A stretch of DNA of 64,000 nucleotides. It comes from Tepidibacter hydrothermalis. Its GTDB lineage: Bacteria; Bacillota; Clostridia; Peptostreptococcales; Peptostreptococcaceae. Below the pieces are notes generated by a model, which searched no databases, had not been told where the DNA came from, and saw only the letters and a list, made by a program, of their open reading frames with translations. The stretch is taken from NCBI RefSeq assembly GCF_029542625.1, contig NZ_CP120733.1, positions 2,604,001 through 2,668,000 of the forward strand. The letters are read 5' to 3'. Position 1 is the first letter of the stretch; each line of letters opens with the position of its first letter. Positions 53,737 to 62,707 of the stretch are shown here, one piece after another. A program made the position numbers and the translations under genes.

Positions 53737-54718
53737 CAATATATATAGATACAGCATGCATAGTTATAGATATTATTAAAAATAACAAACTTCCCATAAT
53801 AAGTGCCTTCATACCCTTATCTTTTATAGCCTTAATGTTTACACTAAGCCCCATTCCTACCATTGCCATTAATATAAATACTGAGCTTAATTTAGATAAT
53901 ATATTTATAAAGCCTATAGATAGTATATTCAAAGAGCTTATTATACCCGCTAATATAAAATATAATATATACATTGGAAACTTAACTTTGCTTTCTTTGT
54001 TCCCTCTATTAAATACATAACTAAGAGCTAATGAAACAGGAACCAACATCACTACTCTTCCCATTTTTACTAATGTCCCTATTTCTCCAGATTGATCTCC
54101 TCTTGCAAAGGCTGCTGCAATAGCATGTGCTACTCCTTGAAGAGATATTCCAGACCAAACACCATATTCTAAATTGCTCATACCAGAAGTTATTGCTATA
54201 GTAGAGTATACAAGTACACCTATAGCACCTAGAAAGTTTATTATCGATACTGCAACAATTGAATCATCTTCTTCAGCATTTATACAACTACTCATTGCAA
54301 CAACTGCTGAAGCTCCACAAATACTCGATCCTACTCCAAGCAAAACAGCTACCTTATTGTTCATTTTAAATATTTTGCCAAGTAAATACGATAATATCAA
54401 CACAGATGGAACATACAATATGATCATTACTACAACCTCAGGACCTAATTCCATAAGAGCTCTAAAATTAAGCTTGAATCCAAGTAATACTATACCCCAC
54501 TTTAACAATGTTTTAAGCGAGAACGTAATTCCAGGCTTTAATACATCACTAGTTTTAAAAGTGTTGTTATATATAATTCCTAGTATAATGCCTATTGTCA
54601 ATGCCTCTAAGTTTATTATGTGTTTTATACCATCATTTATAAACATAGATATTATTGATATTAAAAATACAAATAATAACCCCGGTAATAATTTTTTTAT
54701 TTTTTCCAACTCAATCAA
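53732..54718 (-). CDS. YeiH/UPF0324 family putative sulfate exporter
   Basis: 328 aa, about ten membrane helices. Family blocks: GIILGIIYNNTFKTSDVLKPGITFSLKTLLKWGIVLLGFKLNF, LLGVGSSICGASAVVAMSSCINAEEDDSIVAVSIINFLGAIGVLVYS and the C-terminal VFILMAMVGMGLSVNIKAIKDKGMKAL. YeiH proteins are predicted sulfate or small-anion exporters in the inner membrane. Adjacent to a LysR regulator of the type commonly paired with yeiH, which supports this call. The start codon is one of two TTG codons (54718 or 54709) behind GGGAG. Confidence 0.85.
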   Translation of the reverse strand: MIELEKIKKLLPGLLFVFLISIISMFINDGIKHIINLEALTIGIILGIIYNNTFKTSDVLKPGITFSLKTLLKWGIVLLGFKLNFRALMELGPEVVVMIILYVPSVLILSYLLGKIFKMNNKVAVLLGVGSSICGASAVVAMSSCINAEEDDSIVAVSIINFLGAIGVLVYSTIAITSGMSNLEYGVWSGISLQGVAHAIAAAFARGDQSGEIGTLVKMGRVVMLVPVSLALSYVFNRGNKESKVKFPMYILYFILAGIISSLNILSIGFINILSKLSSVFILMAMVGMGLSVNIKAIKDKGMKALIMGSLLFLIISITMHAVSIYIA

Positions 54719-54788
54719 CTCCCTTAGCTCGATTATACCAAAGAATTTATATAATTAAAAATTATGATTTGTTATGTATATATAAATT

Positions 54789-55673
54789 TTACTTATGGTT
54801 GTAACAGTATTTTATAAAGTCATTTATAAACTCTAAAAACGAGCTAGTTTTATATATAAAGTTAAATTCTCTTTTTATTTTTATATTTTTTATAGGTATT
54901 ATTTTTATAAATTTTAAATCTACTTCTCTTTTTATAGCTTCTTTCGAAATTATAGTATATCCAAGATTTGATTCAACAAGAGATTTTATTGCATTTATAC
55001 TTCGTATTTCCATATATACGTTCATGTTTTCAATACCATATCCAAACTCAGATATCTTTCTTTCGAATATATCTCTAGTTCCAGATCCTTTTTCTCTTAA
55101 TATTAAGTTTCCCTTTATAACTTCTTCTAGTTCTACCTCTATTCTAGATGCAAATTCATGTTTAGGAGATACAGCCAATACAAGCTCATCATCCTTTAAT
55201 TTTATATATTCGAATTTGTCTTTATCAAAATATCCTTCTATCAAGGCAAGCTCTATCTCTCCATCCTGTAATTTTTCAATTATGCTTTTAGTATTATCCA
55301 CACTTAAGATAATGTCTATATTAGGATAATCTTTTTTATAATCACCAAGTATATAAGGCATTATGTATTCGCCAGTTGTCATAGTCGCACCAACATTGTA
55401 TATTTTTCTTAAAGATGAATTATTTTTTATTTCTGATTTTAAAGCTCTATTTAAAACTTTCATTTTTTGAGCATACTCATATAATATATCCCCTTCTTTA
55501 GTTAGATATATTGTTTTATTGGCTTTTTTAATAAGCTCAACATTATAATAATTCTCTAAATACCTAATTTGTTGCGATACTGCAGGCTGTGTTAAATTAA
55601 GTATTTGAGCTGCCTTTGTATAATTTTTGGTTTTTACAACGGTGATAAATGTATCCAGTCTTGTATCTATCAT
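54789..55673 (-). CDS. LysR-type transcriptional regulator
   Basis: 294 aa, full length. The N-terminal winged HTH reads DTFITVVKTKNYTKAAQILNLTQPAVSQQIRYLENYYNVELI, the standard LysR recognition region; the C-terminal effector domain (about 90-290) contains IMPYILGDYKKDYPNIDIILSVDNTKSIIEKLQDGEIELALIEG. Position and family pairing suggest it regulates the yeiH gene downstream, 70 bp apart on the same strand, and responds to a sulfur-related ligand; this is inference. ATG behind GGAGGA. A family 2 structured element lies immediately upstream. Confidence 0.88.
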   Translation of the reverse strand: MIDTRLDTFITVVKTKNYTKAAQILNLTQPAVSQQIRYLENYYNVELIKKANKTIYLTKEGDILYEYAQKMKVLNRALKSEIKNNSSLRKIYNVGATMTTGEYIMPYILGDYKKDYPNIDIILSVDNTKSIIEKLQDGEIELALIEGYFDKDKFEYIKLKDDELVLAVSPKHEFASRIEVELEEVIKGNLILREKGSGTRDIFERKISEFGYGIENMNVYMEIRSINAIKSLVESNLGYTIISKEAIKREVDLKFIKIIPIKNIKIKREFNFIYKTSSFLEFINDFIKYCYNHK

Positions 55674-55702
55674 AAAAATTCCTCCATTTACTCAATATAA
55701 AT

Positions 55703-55852
55703 TTATCCCAAAGCTAATAATTCTAAAACTCTATCCTCTTAAGGCTAGAGATAAAAATTCTACAGCTTCTGGCTTGGTTTACCCTCAGGGCACTTACGCA
55801 GCTATAAATTCAGATGGAATAAAAACTCCATCTGAATTAAGTTTCACTTTAT
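55703..55852 (-). repeat. Dispersed structured 3'-UTR-type element, family 2 (copy 2, longest)
   Basis: 150 bp. On the minus strand it begins with the hairpin ATTCAGATGGA-GTTTTTAT-TCCATCTGAAT, then a GC-richer insert (AGCTGCGTAAGTGCCCTGAG...) absent from copy 1, then the long imperfect hairpin. Against copy 1 the middle stem changes a G-C pair to A-U and a C-G to U-G, and the inner stem changes CTCC/GGAG to CTCT/AGAG, so pairing is preserved at each site. The G-U pair is legal only on the minus strand. Confidence 0.75.
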
Positions 55853-56002
55853 TATAATCTAAATATTTCTGATAATACACACAAAGTGTCTAATGACTAT
55901 GTGGTTTATATAGAAAAAACATATCATTGATAGGTTTACAAGGACTTCAAGCTTGTGGTCTTTGCACTACTGATTAGAATCTTGAATATGATCTTTTATA
56001 AA
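55853..56002. other. Spacer between iorB and the family 2 element
   Basis: AT-rich sequence with a few small inverted matches (for example GGACTTCAAGCTTGTGGTC). No gene, clear hairpin or known element is recognised. Confidence 0.4.
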
Positions 56003-56040
56003 TAAAATAATCCCTAGAATTAATTCTAGGGATTATTTTA
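56003..56040 (-). terminator. Terminator of the ior operon
   Basis: A 38-bp perfect palindrome with arms TAAAATAATCCCTAGAATT and complement, containing the iorB stop codon. On the minus strand it is followed by TTTATAAAAG. Confidence 0.8.
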
Positions 56041-56619
56041 TTTATAACTATATCCTATGTTAAAAGCTTTTATATTGTGGTCTATAAATTTTTCTGGAAC
56101 ATTTTTCTGGATTACTTTTTCCCATGTTTCTTTTTTTATATCTAATTTTTTCGCCATAATTCCTATTAAAACAGTATTACCCACTTTAGTATTTCCAAGT
56201 TCTTTTCCTACTTTTATTACATCTATCTCAGATACATTGTATTTTTGTTTTAAATCCGCTAGCATCCCTTCTGGATATTCCTCTACTTCTTGCTGAATAC
56301 TAGTTGATGGTATTCTATAGGTGTTAACAATAGCCATTCCATTGTCTTTTAACATGTGAGAATATCTATATCCCTCCATAGGTTCCATGGCAAGCAATAT
56401 ATCACACTCTCCATGAGGTATATTGGGAGAATATACTTTACTGTCTATTTTAACACTTCCATATACTTTACCGCCTCTTTGAGATAGACCTATAACATCA
56501 TTGGTTTTTACGTCATATCCTGCTTCTAGAGCAGCTTCACTTATTATTTTAGTAGCTATGACAAGTCCCTGACCTCCAACTCCTGCTATTAATATATTTT
56601 TTCCATCCATATCTATCAT
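56038..56619 (-). CDS. iorB: Indolepyruvate ferredoxin oxidoreductase, beta subunit
   Basis: 193 aa. The gamma/beta-type pyruvate-ferredoxin oxidoreductase subunit with GKNILIAGVGGQGLVIATKIISEAALEAGYDVKTNDVIGLSQRGGKVYGSVKI, then SPNIPHGECDILLAMEPMEGYRYSHMLK. It completes the heterodimer that oxidatively decarboxylates indole-3-pyruvate and other aryl-2-oxo acids from aromatic amino acids, passing electrons to ferredoxin. It follows iorA by 6 bp; the stop codon lies inside the operon terminator. Confidence 0.92.
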   Translation of the reverse strand: MIDMDGKNILIAGVGGQGLVIATKIISEAALEAGYDVKTNDVIGLSQRGGKVYGSVKIDSKVYSPNIPHGECDILLAMEPMEGYRYSHMLKDNGMAIVNTYRIPSTSIQQEVEEYPEGMLADLKQKYNVSEIDVIKVGKELGNTKVGNTVLIGIMAKKLDIKKETWEKVIQKNVPEKFIDHNIKAFNIGYSYK

Positions 56620-56625
56620 CCTTTT

Positions 56626-58413
56626 CTATTTATTCTTTAAATCATCATCTGGTTTAGATCTTTTAATAGCATTAACAGGACATACTTGTGCACAAATAGA
56701 ACATCCAACACACATATCGGGATCTATAAACGATTTTAACTTCTCATGTCCATCATACTTTTTCATTAATAACGGAGGACAATTTGTTCTTATACAACTC
56801 CTACAGCTAATACAAATATCAGGATCTACATAAAAATGAGGATGTCTCATTCTATATTGAAGTGCACATGGTCCAGTAGCAACTATTATAGATAATCCTT
56901 CATGTTTTATTTCTTCATCAATAACTGATTTTGCTTTTTTATAACTATATTGATTTAATACTTTAATTCTTTCAAAACCTATAGTTTGAAGAAGCTCTTC
57001 TATACTTACATCCATTTCTTTATCTGAGCTTGCATTTGGTTGCCCACCTGTCATGGCAGTAGTCTTATTATCTAAAATTATAATTGTCATGTTTGCATTC
57101 TTGTCCAATTTATGCATTAAATTAATAAATCCTGTTACGCCAGAATGAAAGAATGTTCCATCACCAATCATTGCAACTAACGGCTTTTTATTTCCAGCTA
57201 AATCCCAAGCTTTTCTCATTCCTTTTACTATACCAATGCTAGATCCCATACTCATATTTATGTTATGGACTTCAAAAGGAGGAAGCACTCCCATAGAATA
57301 ACACCCTATATCTCCAATAACATTTACTTTAGCTTTTTTTAATATGTCATAAATAGGTCTATGAGGACATCCTGAACAAAATTGAGGGCTTCTTGATGGA
57401 ACTTTTAATCTTTGTTTTTCATTAAGTTTTCTTTCTTTTATTAATCCCGCTTTTTCAAGACCTTTTTCTACATCTTCAATTTGAATTTCTCCAGTAAATG
57501 AAAAGTACTCTTTACCTTTACAGTCGATCCCGTTTATTTTCAATTCATTTTCTATAAAAGGCATCATCTCTTCTAAAATTATTATATTTTTATATTTTTT
57601 ACTTAATTCTTTTACTTTTTTAATAGATATTGGATAAACCATACCTAACTTATATATAGATGCGTCCAAATCTATTTCTTTCAGATGTTGATATACAAGT
57701 CCTGATGTTATTACTATTGTATCTGTTTCTTCTTTTTCTTCTAACTTATTTAAATCAGTGTTATAGGCATAATCTTCTAGTTTTTGAAGTCTTTCCTTCA
57801 TAAAATACTGAGCTTTTTCTGTATAAGGTGGAAGCATACAGTATTTGTAAGCATCTTTTTCAAAAGCCTTAATATCAATATCTTTTCTTTCTTCTAGATT
57901 TACTACACTTCTGTTATGACATAATCTACTTGTTATCCTAAGCATAAAAGGCATACTGTAGTTTTCACTTAACTCTAGTCCTATTTTTGTGAAATCTTTA
58001 GATTCTTGAGAATCACTAGGATCTAATATTGCCATATTTGCAAATTTGCCAAAGACTCTATTATCCTGTTCATTTTGAGAAGAATGCATTCCAGGATCAT
58101 CACCACTAATCAATACAAATCCTCCATTTATTGTACTCTGTGTAAATGTCATAAGCGGATCTGCACAAATATTAACTCCTACATGCTTCATACTACAAAG
58201 TGATCTTACACCTCCAAAAGATGCTCCCATAGCTACCTCTAATGCAACTTTTTCATTCGTCGAAAATTCACTGTATATTTCTTTATAATTGTTCATATTC
58301 TCTATTATTCCAACAGTAGGAGATCCTGGATAACTAGATGCTATTAATCCTCCTGCTTCATAAAATCCCCTGGCTATAGCTTGATTTCCCGTTAACACCA
58401 CTTTTTCATTCAT
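56626..58413 (-). CDS. iorA: Indolepyruvate ferredoxin oxidoreductase, alpha subunit
   Basis: 595 aa, full length. N-terminal pyrimidine-binding domain (GNQAIARGFYEAGGLIASSYPGSPTVGIIE, LEVAMGASFGGVRSLCSMKHVGVN), middle CoA/binding domain, TPP-binding domain (FCSGCPHRPIYDILKKA, GDIGCYSMGVLPPFEVHN, AMIGDGTFFHSGVTGFINL), and two C-terminal [4Fe-4S] clusters, CISCRSCIRTNCPPL and CVGCSICAQVCPVNAI. It uses aromatic 2-oxo acids in amino-acid fermentation. ATG behind GGGAG; it diverges from the DUF362 gene, so their promoters lie in the 174-bp gap. Confidence 0.95.
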   Translation of the reverse strand: MNEKVVLTGNQAIARGFYEAGGLIASSYPGSPTVGIIENMNNYKEIYSEFSTNEKVALEVAMGASFGGVRSLCSMKHVGVNICADPLMTFTQSTINGGFVLISGDDPGMHSSQNEQDNRVFGKFANMAILDPSDSQESKDFTKIGLELSENYSMPFMLRITSRLCHNRSVVNLEERKDIDIKAFEKDAYKYCMLPPYTEKAQYFMKERLQKLEDYAYNTDLNKLEEKEETDTIVITSGLVYQHLKEIDLDASIYKLGMVYPISIKKVKELSKKYKNIIILEEMMPFIENELKINGIDCKGKEYFSFTGEIQIEDVEKGLEKAGLIKERKLNEKQRLKVPSRSPQFCSGCPHRPIYDILKKAKVNVIGDIGCYSMGVLPPFEVHNINMSMGSSIGIVKGMRKAWDLAGNKKPLVAMIGDGTFFHSGVTGFINLMHKLDKNANMTIIILDNKTTAMTGGQPNASSDKEMDVSIEELLQTIGFERIKVLNQYSYKKAKSVIDEEIKHEGLSIIVATGPCALQYRMRHPHFYVDPDICISCRSCIRTNCPPLLMKKYDGHEKLKSFIDPDMCVGCSICAQVCPVNAIKRSKPDDDLKNK

Positions 58414-58587
58414 AAATTTAACAACTCCCTGCTATATATTAGTTATTTCTACTTCTCTATTATGTATTTATTTAATTATTTTTAATCAATATAGACTTGT
58501 TTTTAGATGTATATTGGCATTACTTGTATATTCATATGTATTTATATAAATTTCTTGGATATTCTAATTTAATGAGGAGGTTTTTTT

Positions 58588-59523
58588 ATGAGAAATAATA
58601 GAAAAATAAAAGATTGTATAGTTTCTATAAGTCAGTCAGAGAGTGAAAAAAATTCATTAAAAGACGCTCTAGATATGCTTCCTATAGAAGATATGATAAA
58701 GAACGATGATACAGTAGTTATAACCCCTAACTGGGTTAAATCTAAACAACCGTCAACAGGTACAGTAATAGGACCAAATACTTTAAAATCATTAATTCAG
58801 TATGTAAAGACCTATAATCCTTCAAAAATATACATAGCAACAGGTTCTGGAGGAGAAGAAACCTTAGATGTAATGAAATTTGTAGGTTATGATAAGGTTA
58901 TAAAGGATGAAAATGTGGAGTTTGTTGACTTAAACTACGGACCATATACAACAATAGATTTAGACCATGATATAATTCCAAATACTAAAATTAACAAGCT
59001 AATAGATGAAGTTGATGTATTAATATCATTTACACAGCTTAAACAGCACGAAGAAGCTACTATGAGTGCTAGTATTAAAAATATAATGCTTAGTTGGCCT
59101 CCAGCTGGAGTTCATGGATTTCCAAAGAAGAAATTAGGTATACATGAAGATCTACACGGATTTATAGTTGCAATGTCTAAAAAAATACCAATAGATTTAA
59201 GTATAATCAGTCTTGATAAAACCATGATAGGAAACGGTCCAAGTGAAGGTAAAGCAGTAGACACAGATGGTCTTATAATAGCGGGAACAGATCCTGTTGC
59301 TTGTGATACTGTGGCAGCTAGGATGTTGGGATTTTTACCACAAGCAGTTAATTACTTGTACAGACTCTATCTAGATAAGGTGGGTGAAGCAAAGCCCGAA
59401 AATATGATATTAAAGGGTATTCCTATTGCAAAAGCAGAAAAAATCTTTTCAAAAGCCGCTTATAATAAAGAGATCGTTATAGATAAAAACGGTATTAAAA
59501 ATATTCATGGAAACCAAAAATAA
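58588..59523 (+). CDS. DUF362 domain protein
   Basis: 311 aa, ATG behind GAGGAGG. The DUF362 core is recognisable: VVITPNWVKSKQPSTGTVIGPNTLKSLIQYV, IYIATGSGGEETLDVMKFVGY, VDVLISFTQLKQHEEATMSASIKNIMLSWPP and LIIAGTDPVACDTVAARMLGF. Many DUF362 proteins carry a C-terminal 4Fe-4S ferredoxin domain; this one does not, and the few cysteines are not clustered. Substrate and reaction are unknown; related proteins act in anaerobic redox or archaeosine-type chemistry. It is convergent with the next gene, sharing one hairpin. Confidence 0.78.
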   Translation: MRNNRKIKDCIVSISQSESEKNSLKDALDMLPIEDMIKNDDTVVITPNWVKSKQPSTGTVIGPNTLKSLIQYVKTYNPSKIYIATGSGGEETLDVMKFVGYDKVIKDENVEFVDLNYGPYTTIDLDHDIIPNTKINKLIDEVDVLISFTQLKQHEEATMSASIKNIMLSWPPAGVHGFPKKKLGIHEDLHGFIVAMSKKIPIDLSIISLDKTMIGNGPSEGKAVDTDGLIIAGTDPVACDTVAARMLGFLPQAVNYLYRLYLDKVGEAKPENMILKGIPIAKAEKIFSKAAYNKEIVIDKNGIKNIHGNQK

Positions 59524-59548
59524 GTTGAAAACATAATGTTTTCAACTT
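59522..59548. terminator. Shared terminator holding both convergent stop codons
   Basis: Perfect 13-bp arms AAGTTGAAAACAT/ATGTTTTCAACTT around a single A. The TAA of the DUF362 gene (59521-59523) and the TAA of the minus-strand gene (59547-59549) fall at its two ends, so one hairpin finishes both genes. Confidence 0.8.
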
Positions 59549-59888
59549 ATTCTATCTCAGTCATAGAATCTACTATTGTAACTTTATTATAAAAAAATTT
59601 CTTTTCTAATTTACTCAGTCTTAGATTTTCTTTTATTCCTATTTTATCTAATATGTATATTCTTTTAAATCCGCTCTTCATAAATTTTTTAAATATGCTT
59701 TTTATAGAATGTGCTTCATCTGTTTCAAACTCATGTGGATGTACAACCAGATTATATTTTGATGTTCTTATTTCTTTTATATTTTCTTTATATTCTATAA
59801 AAAATTCATTTACTTCTTCCTTAGATATATTTCCACCTATATTTATTAGAAACATAGAGTCTTCTTCACTAACATTTATTTTAAACAT
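59547..59888 (-). CDS. Small protein of unknown function, STAS-like pattern
   Basis: 113 aa. The pattern VSEEDSMFLINIGGNISKEEVNEFFIEYKENIKEI-x-YNLVVHPHEFETDEAHSIKSIFKKFMKSGFKRIYI has the beta-alpha-beta rhythm of STAS or SpoIIAA-like domains, but the phosphorylatable Ser of the anti-sigma-factor antagonist loop is not evident. No specific family is recognised. ATG behind AGGAGG. Convergent with DUF362, and 60 bp after the methylase gene, without a visible terminator between, so it may be co-transcribed with it. Confidence 0.5.
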   Translation of the reverse strand: MFKINVSEEDSMFLINIGGNISKEEVNEFFIEYKENIKEIRTSKYNLVVHPHEFETDEAHSIKSIFKKFMKSGFKRIYILDKIGIKENLRLSKLEKKFFYNKVTIVDSMTEIE

Positions 59889-59948
59889 ACAATACCTCCT
59901 TTTTGATCCTCTATATATATTTATGAAGGATTGTATTATATATTGCTA

Positions 59949-62642
59949 TTATTTCATAATTTTCTTTAATATATTTAACCTATTTTTAGAATTGTATTTT
60001 TCACTCAATATTTTAATATTGATTAAATAGTTTTTACATTTTTTATTCATAATTTCATCTATTGTATCTATATTCATATTTTCGATATCTTTTATTGTTT
60101 CTATATTTTTTTGTAAATATTCAGTTATCTCATCATATAATTCATTCATATTGTAGAGTCGCCATGGCTCATACTCAAAACAAGATATACTGTAATCATG
60201 CCTCAACTTAATTATTTTAAACTCATCACAATCATATAAATTAGACATATAACCTATAGATTTTTTTCTATTTATATGCATTTTAATGAATTCATTCTCT
60301 GGTATCATTTGTTTTAGCTTATCTATATCTAATATATTTAAATCATCATATATTATACTCAAGTCATCTTTAGTTAAATCAAATGAATCTATAATTATAT
60401 AGTCTACATCTAATTCTAATCTGTATATTTCCTCTTTCAACTTTAATATATTAACACACTTATTATAAAAATGTTTTATAGGATCTTTTTTATCATAGCT
60501 TTTTTTATTTTTTATAATATCTACATCTCTTTTTAAAGATATTATTTTCTTACCTATGCTTTCTAATTCATCATATTTAAAATTTTTAAATATACCCATA
60601 TCCATTATGGAATTGGGATAATAATCGTATATACGAGCACTTATTTTTTTTGCAAACATTTTAAAATAAAACTCATATACCTTTGAATTTAATAACGTCA
60701 CTATGTACTCTAAAGAAAAAAACTTTTCATACCCATCTTTTATATAAAAAGAGTACACATCAGCACTACAATAATATCCATTTTTATCAATAGCAAACTT
60801 ATTATGCGATGCCTTATAAGGGTACATTATTTTATCTTTTTCAAAACACTTATAATCTCTACCCCATTGAAGCTCATACCACTTTCTTATATTTTTTTTG
60901 CATTCTCTTCTATTTACCAACCTTTGTTTATATTTACCTATATACTTCAAAGCATTTTTATATTCAGATTCATCTTCAATAAAATCTGAATATATTATGA
61001 ACAAATCGCTATCTTCAACAGAGTATTTATCTACATTCTTGTTTTTAACCCATTTTCTAAGTATGTTTGTTTCTATATTATTAGATTCAACTTCTTTACT
61101 ATTTAAAACAAAAGCCTTATCACACCCAGTTATTATACCTTGAAAACTTGTGGCTATATCCTTTAATTCATAATCTAAATTTTGCTTGATTTTTTTATAA
61201 ATATTGTACTTAACATCCGATACAAGAATCCATCTATCCTCTTCAAGCTCAGACCTTTTTAAATTAAATTTTTCGAAACACTTATCATTCAGCATAGTTT
61301 CAAGACTTGTATTACTGTCAAGGTTTAAATTATCATTTCCAAGTTTATAAACTGATATAATATCTGTGTCTAGTTTTTTCTTAAATGTAAATATAGCAAT
61401 AGCTACACCTACTCCTTTAAATATTTGATTACCATAAAAATCTACTATTTCTAATATACTAGATTTTTCCTTTAAATATTTCCTAAGTGGTTTACCACTA
61501 GGACTTTCTATAAAATACCTAGGAGTTATGATACAAGCCTTACCATCATCATCCAAAACCTCTAGTATCCTCTTGTAAAAACAATAATATATGTCAGATT
61601 TATCCTTAAATACATCTCCATATTCTTCATTTAACCATTTCTTATAATCACTATCCAACTTCTTACTTCCAACATAAGGGGGATTTCCTATAATATAATC
61701 ATATTTATTAATCCAAAATTCTCTTTTTTTAGTATACTTTTCATTTTCCCATCTAACTAAGCTATCTGAATGTATAATATTAATATCATAACTAAAGTTT
61801 TTTACATCCTTTATAATCAAATTCACAATAGTAATGTCTATAGCAAACTTATCAACATCAGATCCATATATACAATTTTTTAACAAATGATAATGTAAAT
61901 TTTCTATCTTCCAATAATCTATACCCCTAAGTTCTATATACTTGCCTGCTTTTTTTATAGTATAAATTTCATCCTTGTATATTTTTCTCAGTACACTCAT
62001 CTCTTCAATAAACTTCTTTTTTAACATATCATAAGCTTTTATAATAAAATGTCCACTCCCACATGCAGGGTCTAAAACTTTGATAAAAGGTTTCTTTACT
62101 ATATCCTCATTTAGGATAGTTTTATTTAAAATATAATCTATTATAAACCCAGGTGTATAAAACTGCCCAAGAGACTTTCTAATCTCCTCATCCATAAAAA
62201 CTTCATACAAATCTCCAAGTATCGTATTATCCATCCTCTGCAAATAATCTACATGTATTTTTATTTTATTTATTGCATTGTACATTACAGATACTTCATC
62301 TTCATTTAATTGGCTTTCACTTAAATCTATTTCTTCACAAAACAAATTCAAATCTTCATAGTTTTCTGTATTTTTAAGATAAATTTTTAACAGCTCATTG
62401 AGCTTATTCTCTATAATAAATTGTTTTTCATTACAAACCCCTAGCCTAAATCCATTATTCTGAAATATCCTAAGTAAAAAAACCTTATTAATAAAAATAT
62501 AAGCTTGCCTAAACGCCAAAGATTCATCACAATTTTTGTATTTAATGCTTAAAATCCTTATATATATATCAGTCAATTGCCTGTGCACCTTTTTAAATTT
62601 AAATACTAATTTTTCTTTAGTAAAGTTCGATTTATTGTCCAT
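59949..62642 (-). CDS. Adenine-specific DNA methyltransferase, type IIG/Eco57I-like with TaqI-type C-terminus
   Basis: 897 aa. Motif I PFIKVLDPACGSGHFIIKAYDML (about residue 190) binds S-adenosylmethionine and motif IV YDYIIGNPPYVGSKK (about residue 318) is the catalytic NPPY of N6-adenine methylases. A long N-terminal helical region (residues 1-160) precedes them with DNTILGDLYEVFMDEEIRKSLGQFYTPGFIIDYILN, and the C-terminal third resembles the TaqI recognition domain (DRWILVSDVKYNIYKKIKQ, KMYPYKASHNKFAIDKNGYYCSADVYSFY-like segments). No PD-(D/E)XK nuclease motif is visible in the N-terminus, so it may be a solo methylase. No restriction gene is adjacent. Start ATG behind GGAGCG. Confidence 0.82.
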   Translation of the reverse strand: MDNKSNFTKEKLVFKFKKVHRQLTDIYIRILSIKYKNCDESLAFRQAYIFINKVFLLRIFQNNGFRLGVCNEKQFIIENKLNELLKIYLKNTENYEDLNLFCEEIDLSESQLNEDEVSVMYNAINKIKIHVDYLQRMDNTILGDLYEVFMDEEIRKSLGQFYTPGFIIDYILNKTILNEDIVKKPFIKVLDPACGSGHFIIKAYDMLKKKFIEEMSVLRKIYKDEIYTIKKAGKYIELRGIDYWKIENLHYHLLKNCIYGSDVDKFAIDITIVNLIIKDVKNFSYDINIIHSDSLVRWENEKYTKKREFWINKYDYIIGNPPYVGSKKLDSDYKKWLNEEYGDVFKDKSDIYYCFYKRILEVLDDDGKACIITPRYFIESPSGKPLRKYLKEKSSILEIVDFYGNQIFKGVGVAIAIFTFKKKLDTDIISVYKLGNDNLNLDSNTSLETMLNDKCFEKFNLKRSELEEDRWILVSDVKYNIYKKIKQNLDYELKDIATSFQGIITGCDKAFVLNSKEVESNNIETNILRKWVKNKNVDKYSVEDSDLFIIYSDFIEDESEYKNALKYIGKYKQRLVNRRECKKNIRKWYELQWGRDYKCFEKDKIMYPYKASHNKFAIDKNGYYCSADVYSFYIKDGYEKFFSLEYIVTLLNSKVYEFYFKMFAKKISARIYDYYPNSIMDMGIFKNFKYDELESIGKKIISLKRDVDIIKNKKSYDKKDPIKHFYNKCVNILKLKEEIYRLELDVDYIIIDSFDLTKDDLSIIYDDLNILDIDKLKQMIPENEFIKMHINRKKSIGYMSNLYDCDEFKIIKLRHDYSISCFEYEPWRLYNMNELYDEITEYLQKNIETIKDIENMNIDTIDEIMNKKCKNYLINIKILSEKYNSKNRLNILKKIMK

Positions 62643-62707
62643 ACATCGCTCCTTAGCATTTATTTGTTTAAATAAATTATACTACAGCTAATTTATTTAA
62701 ACAAATA

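Noticed and set aside
54174-54758. 194-codon open frame opposite the yeiH gene
   Set aside because: It is antisense to a well-conserved membrane protein, has no ribosome site and no recognisable family features.
59949-62642. Complete type IIG restriction-modification enzyme
   Set aside because: No nuclease motif is recognisable in the N-terminal 160 residues, so only the methylase activity can be supported.
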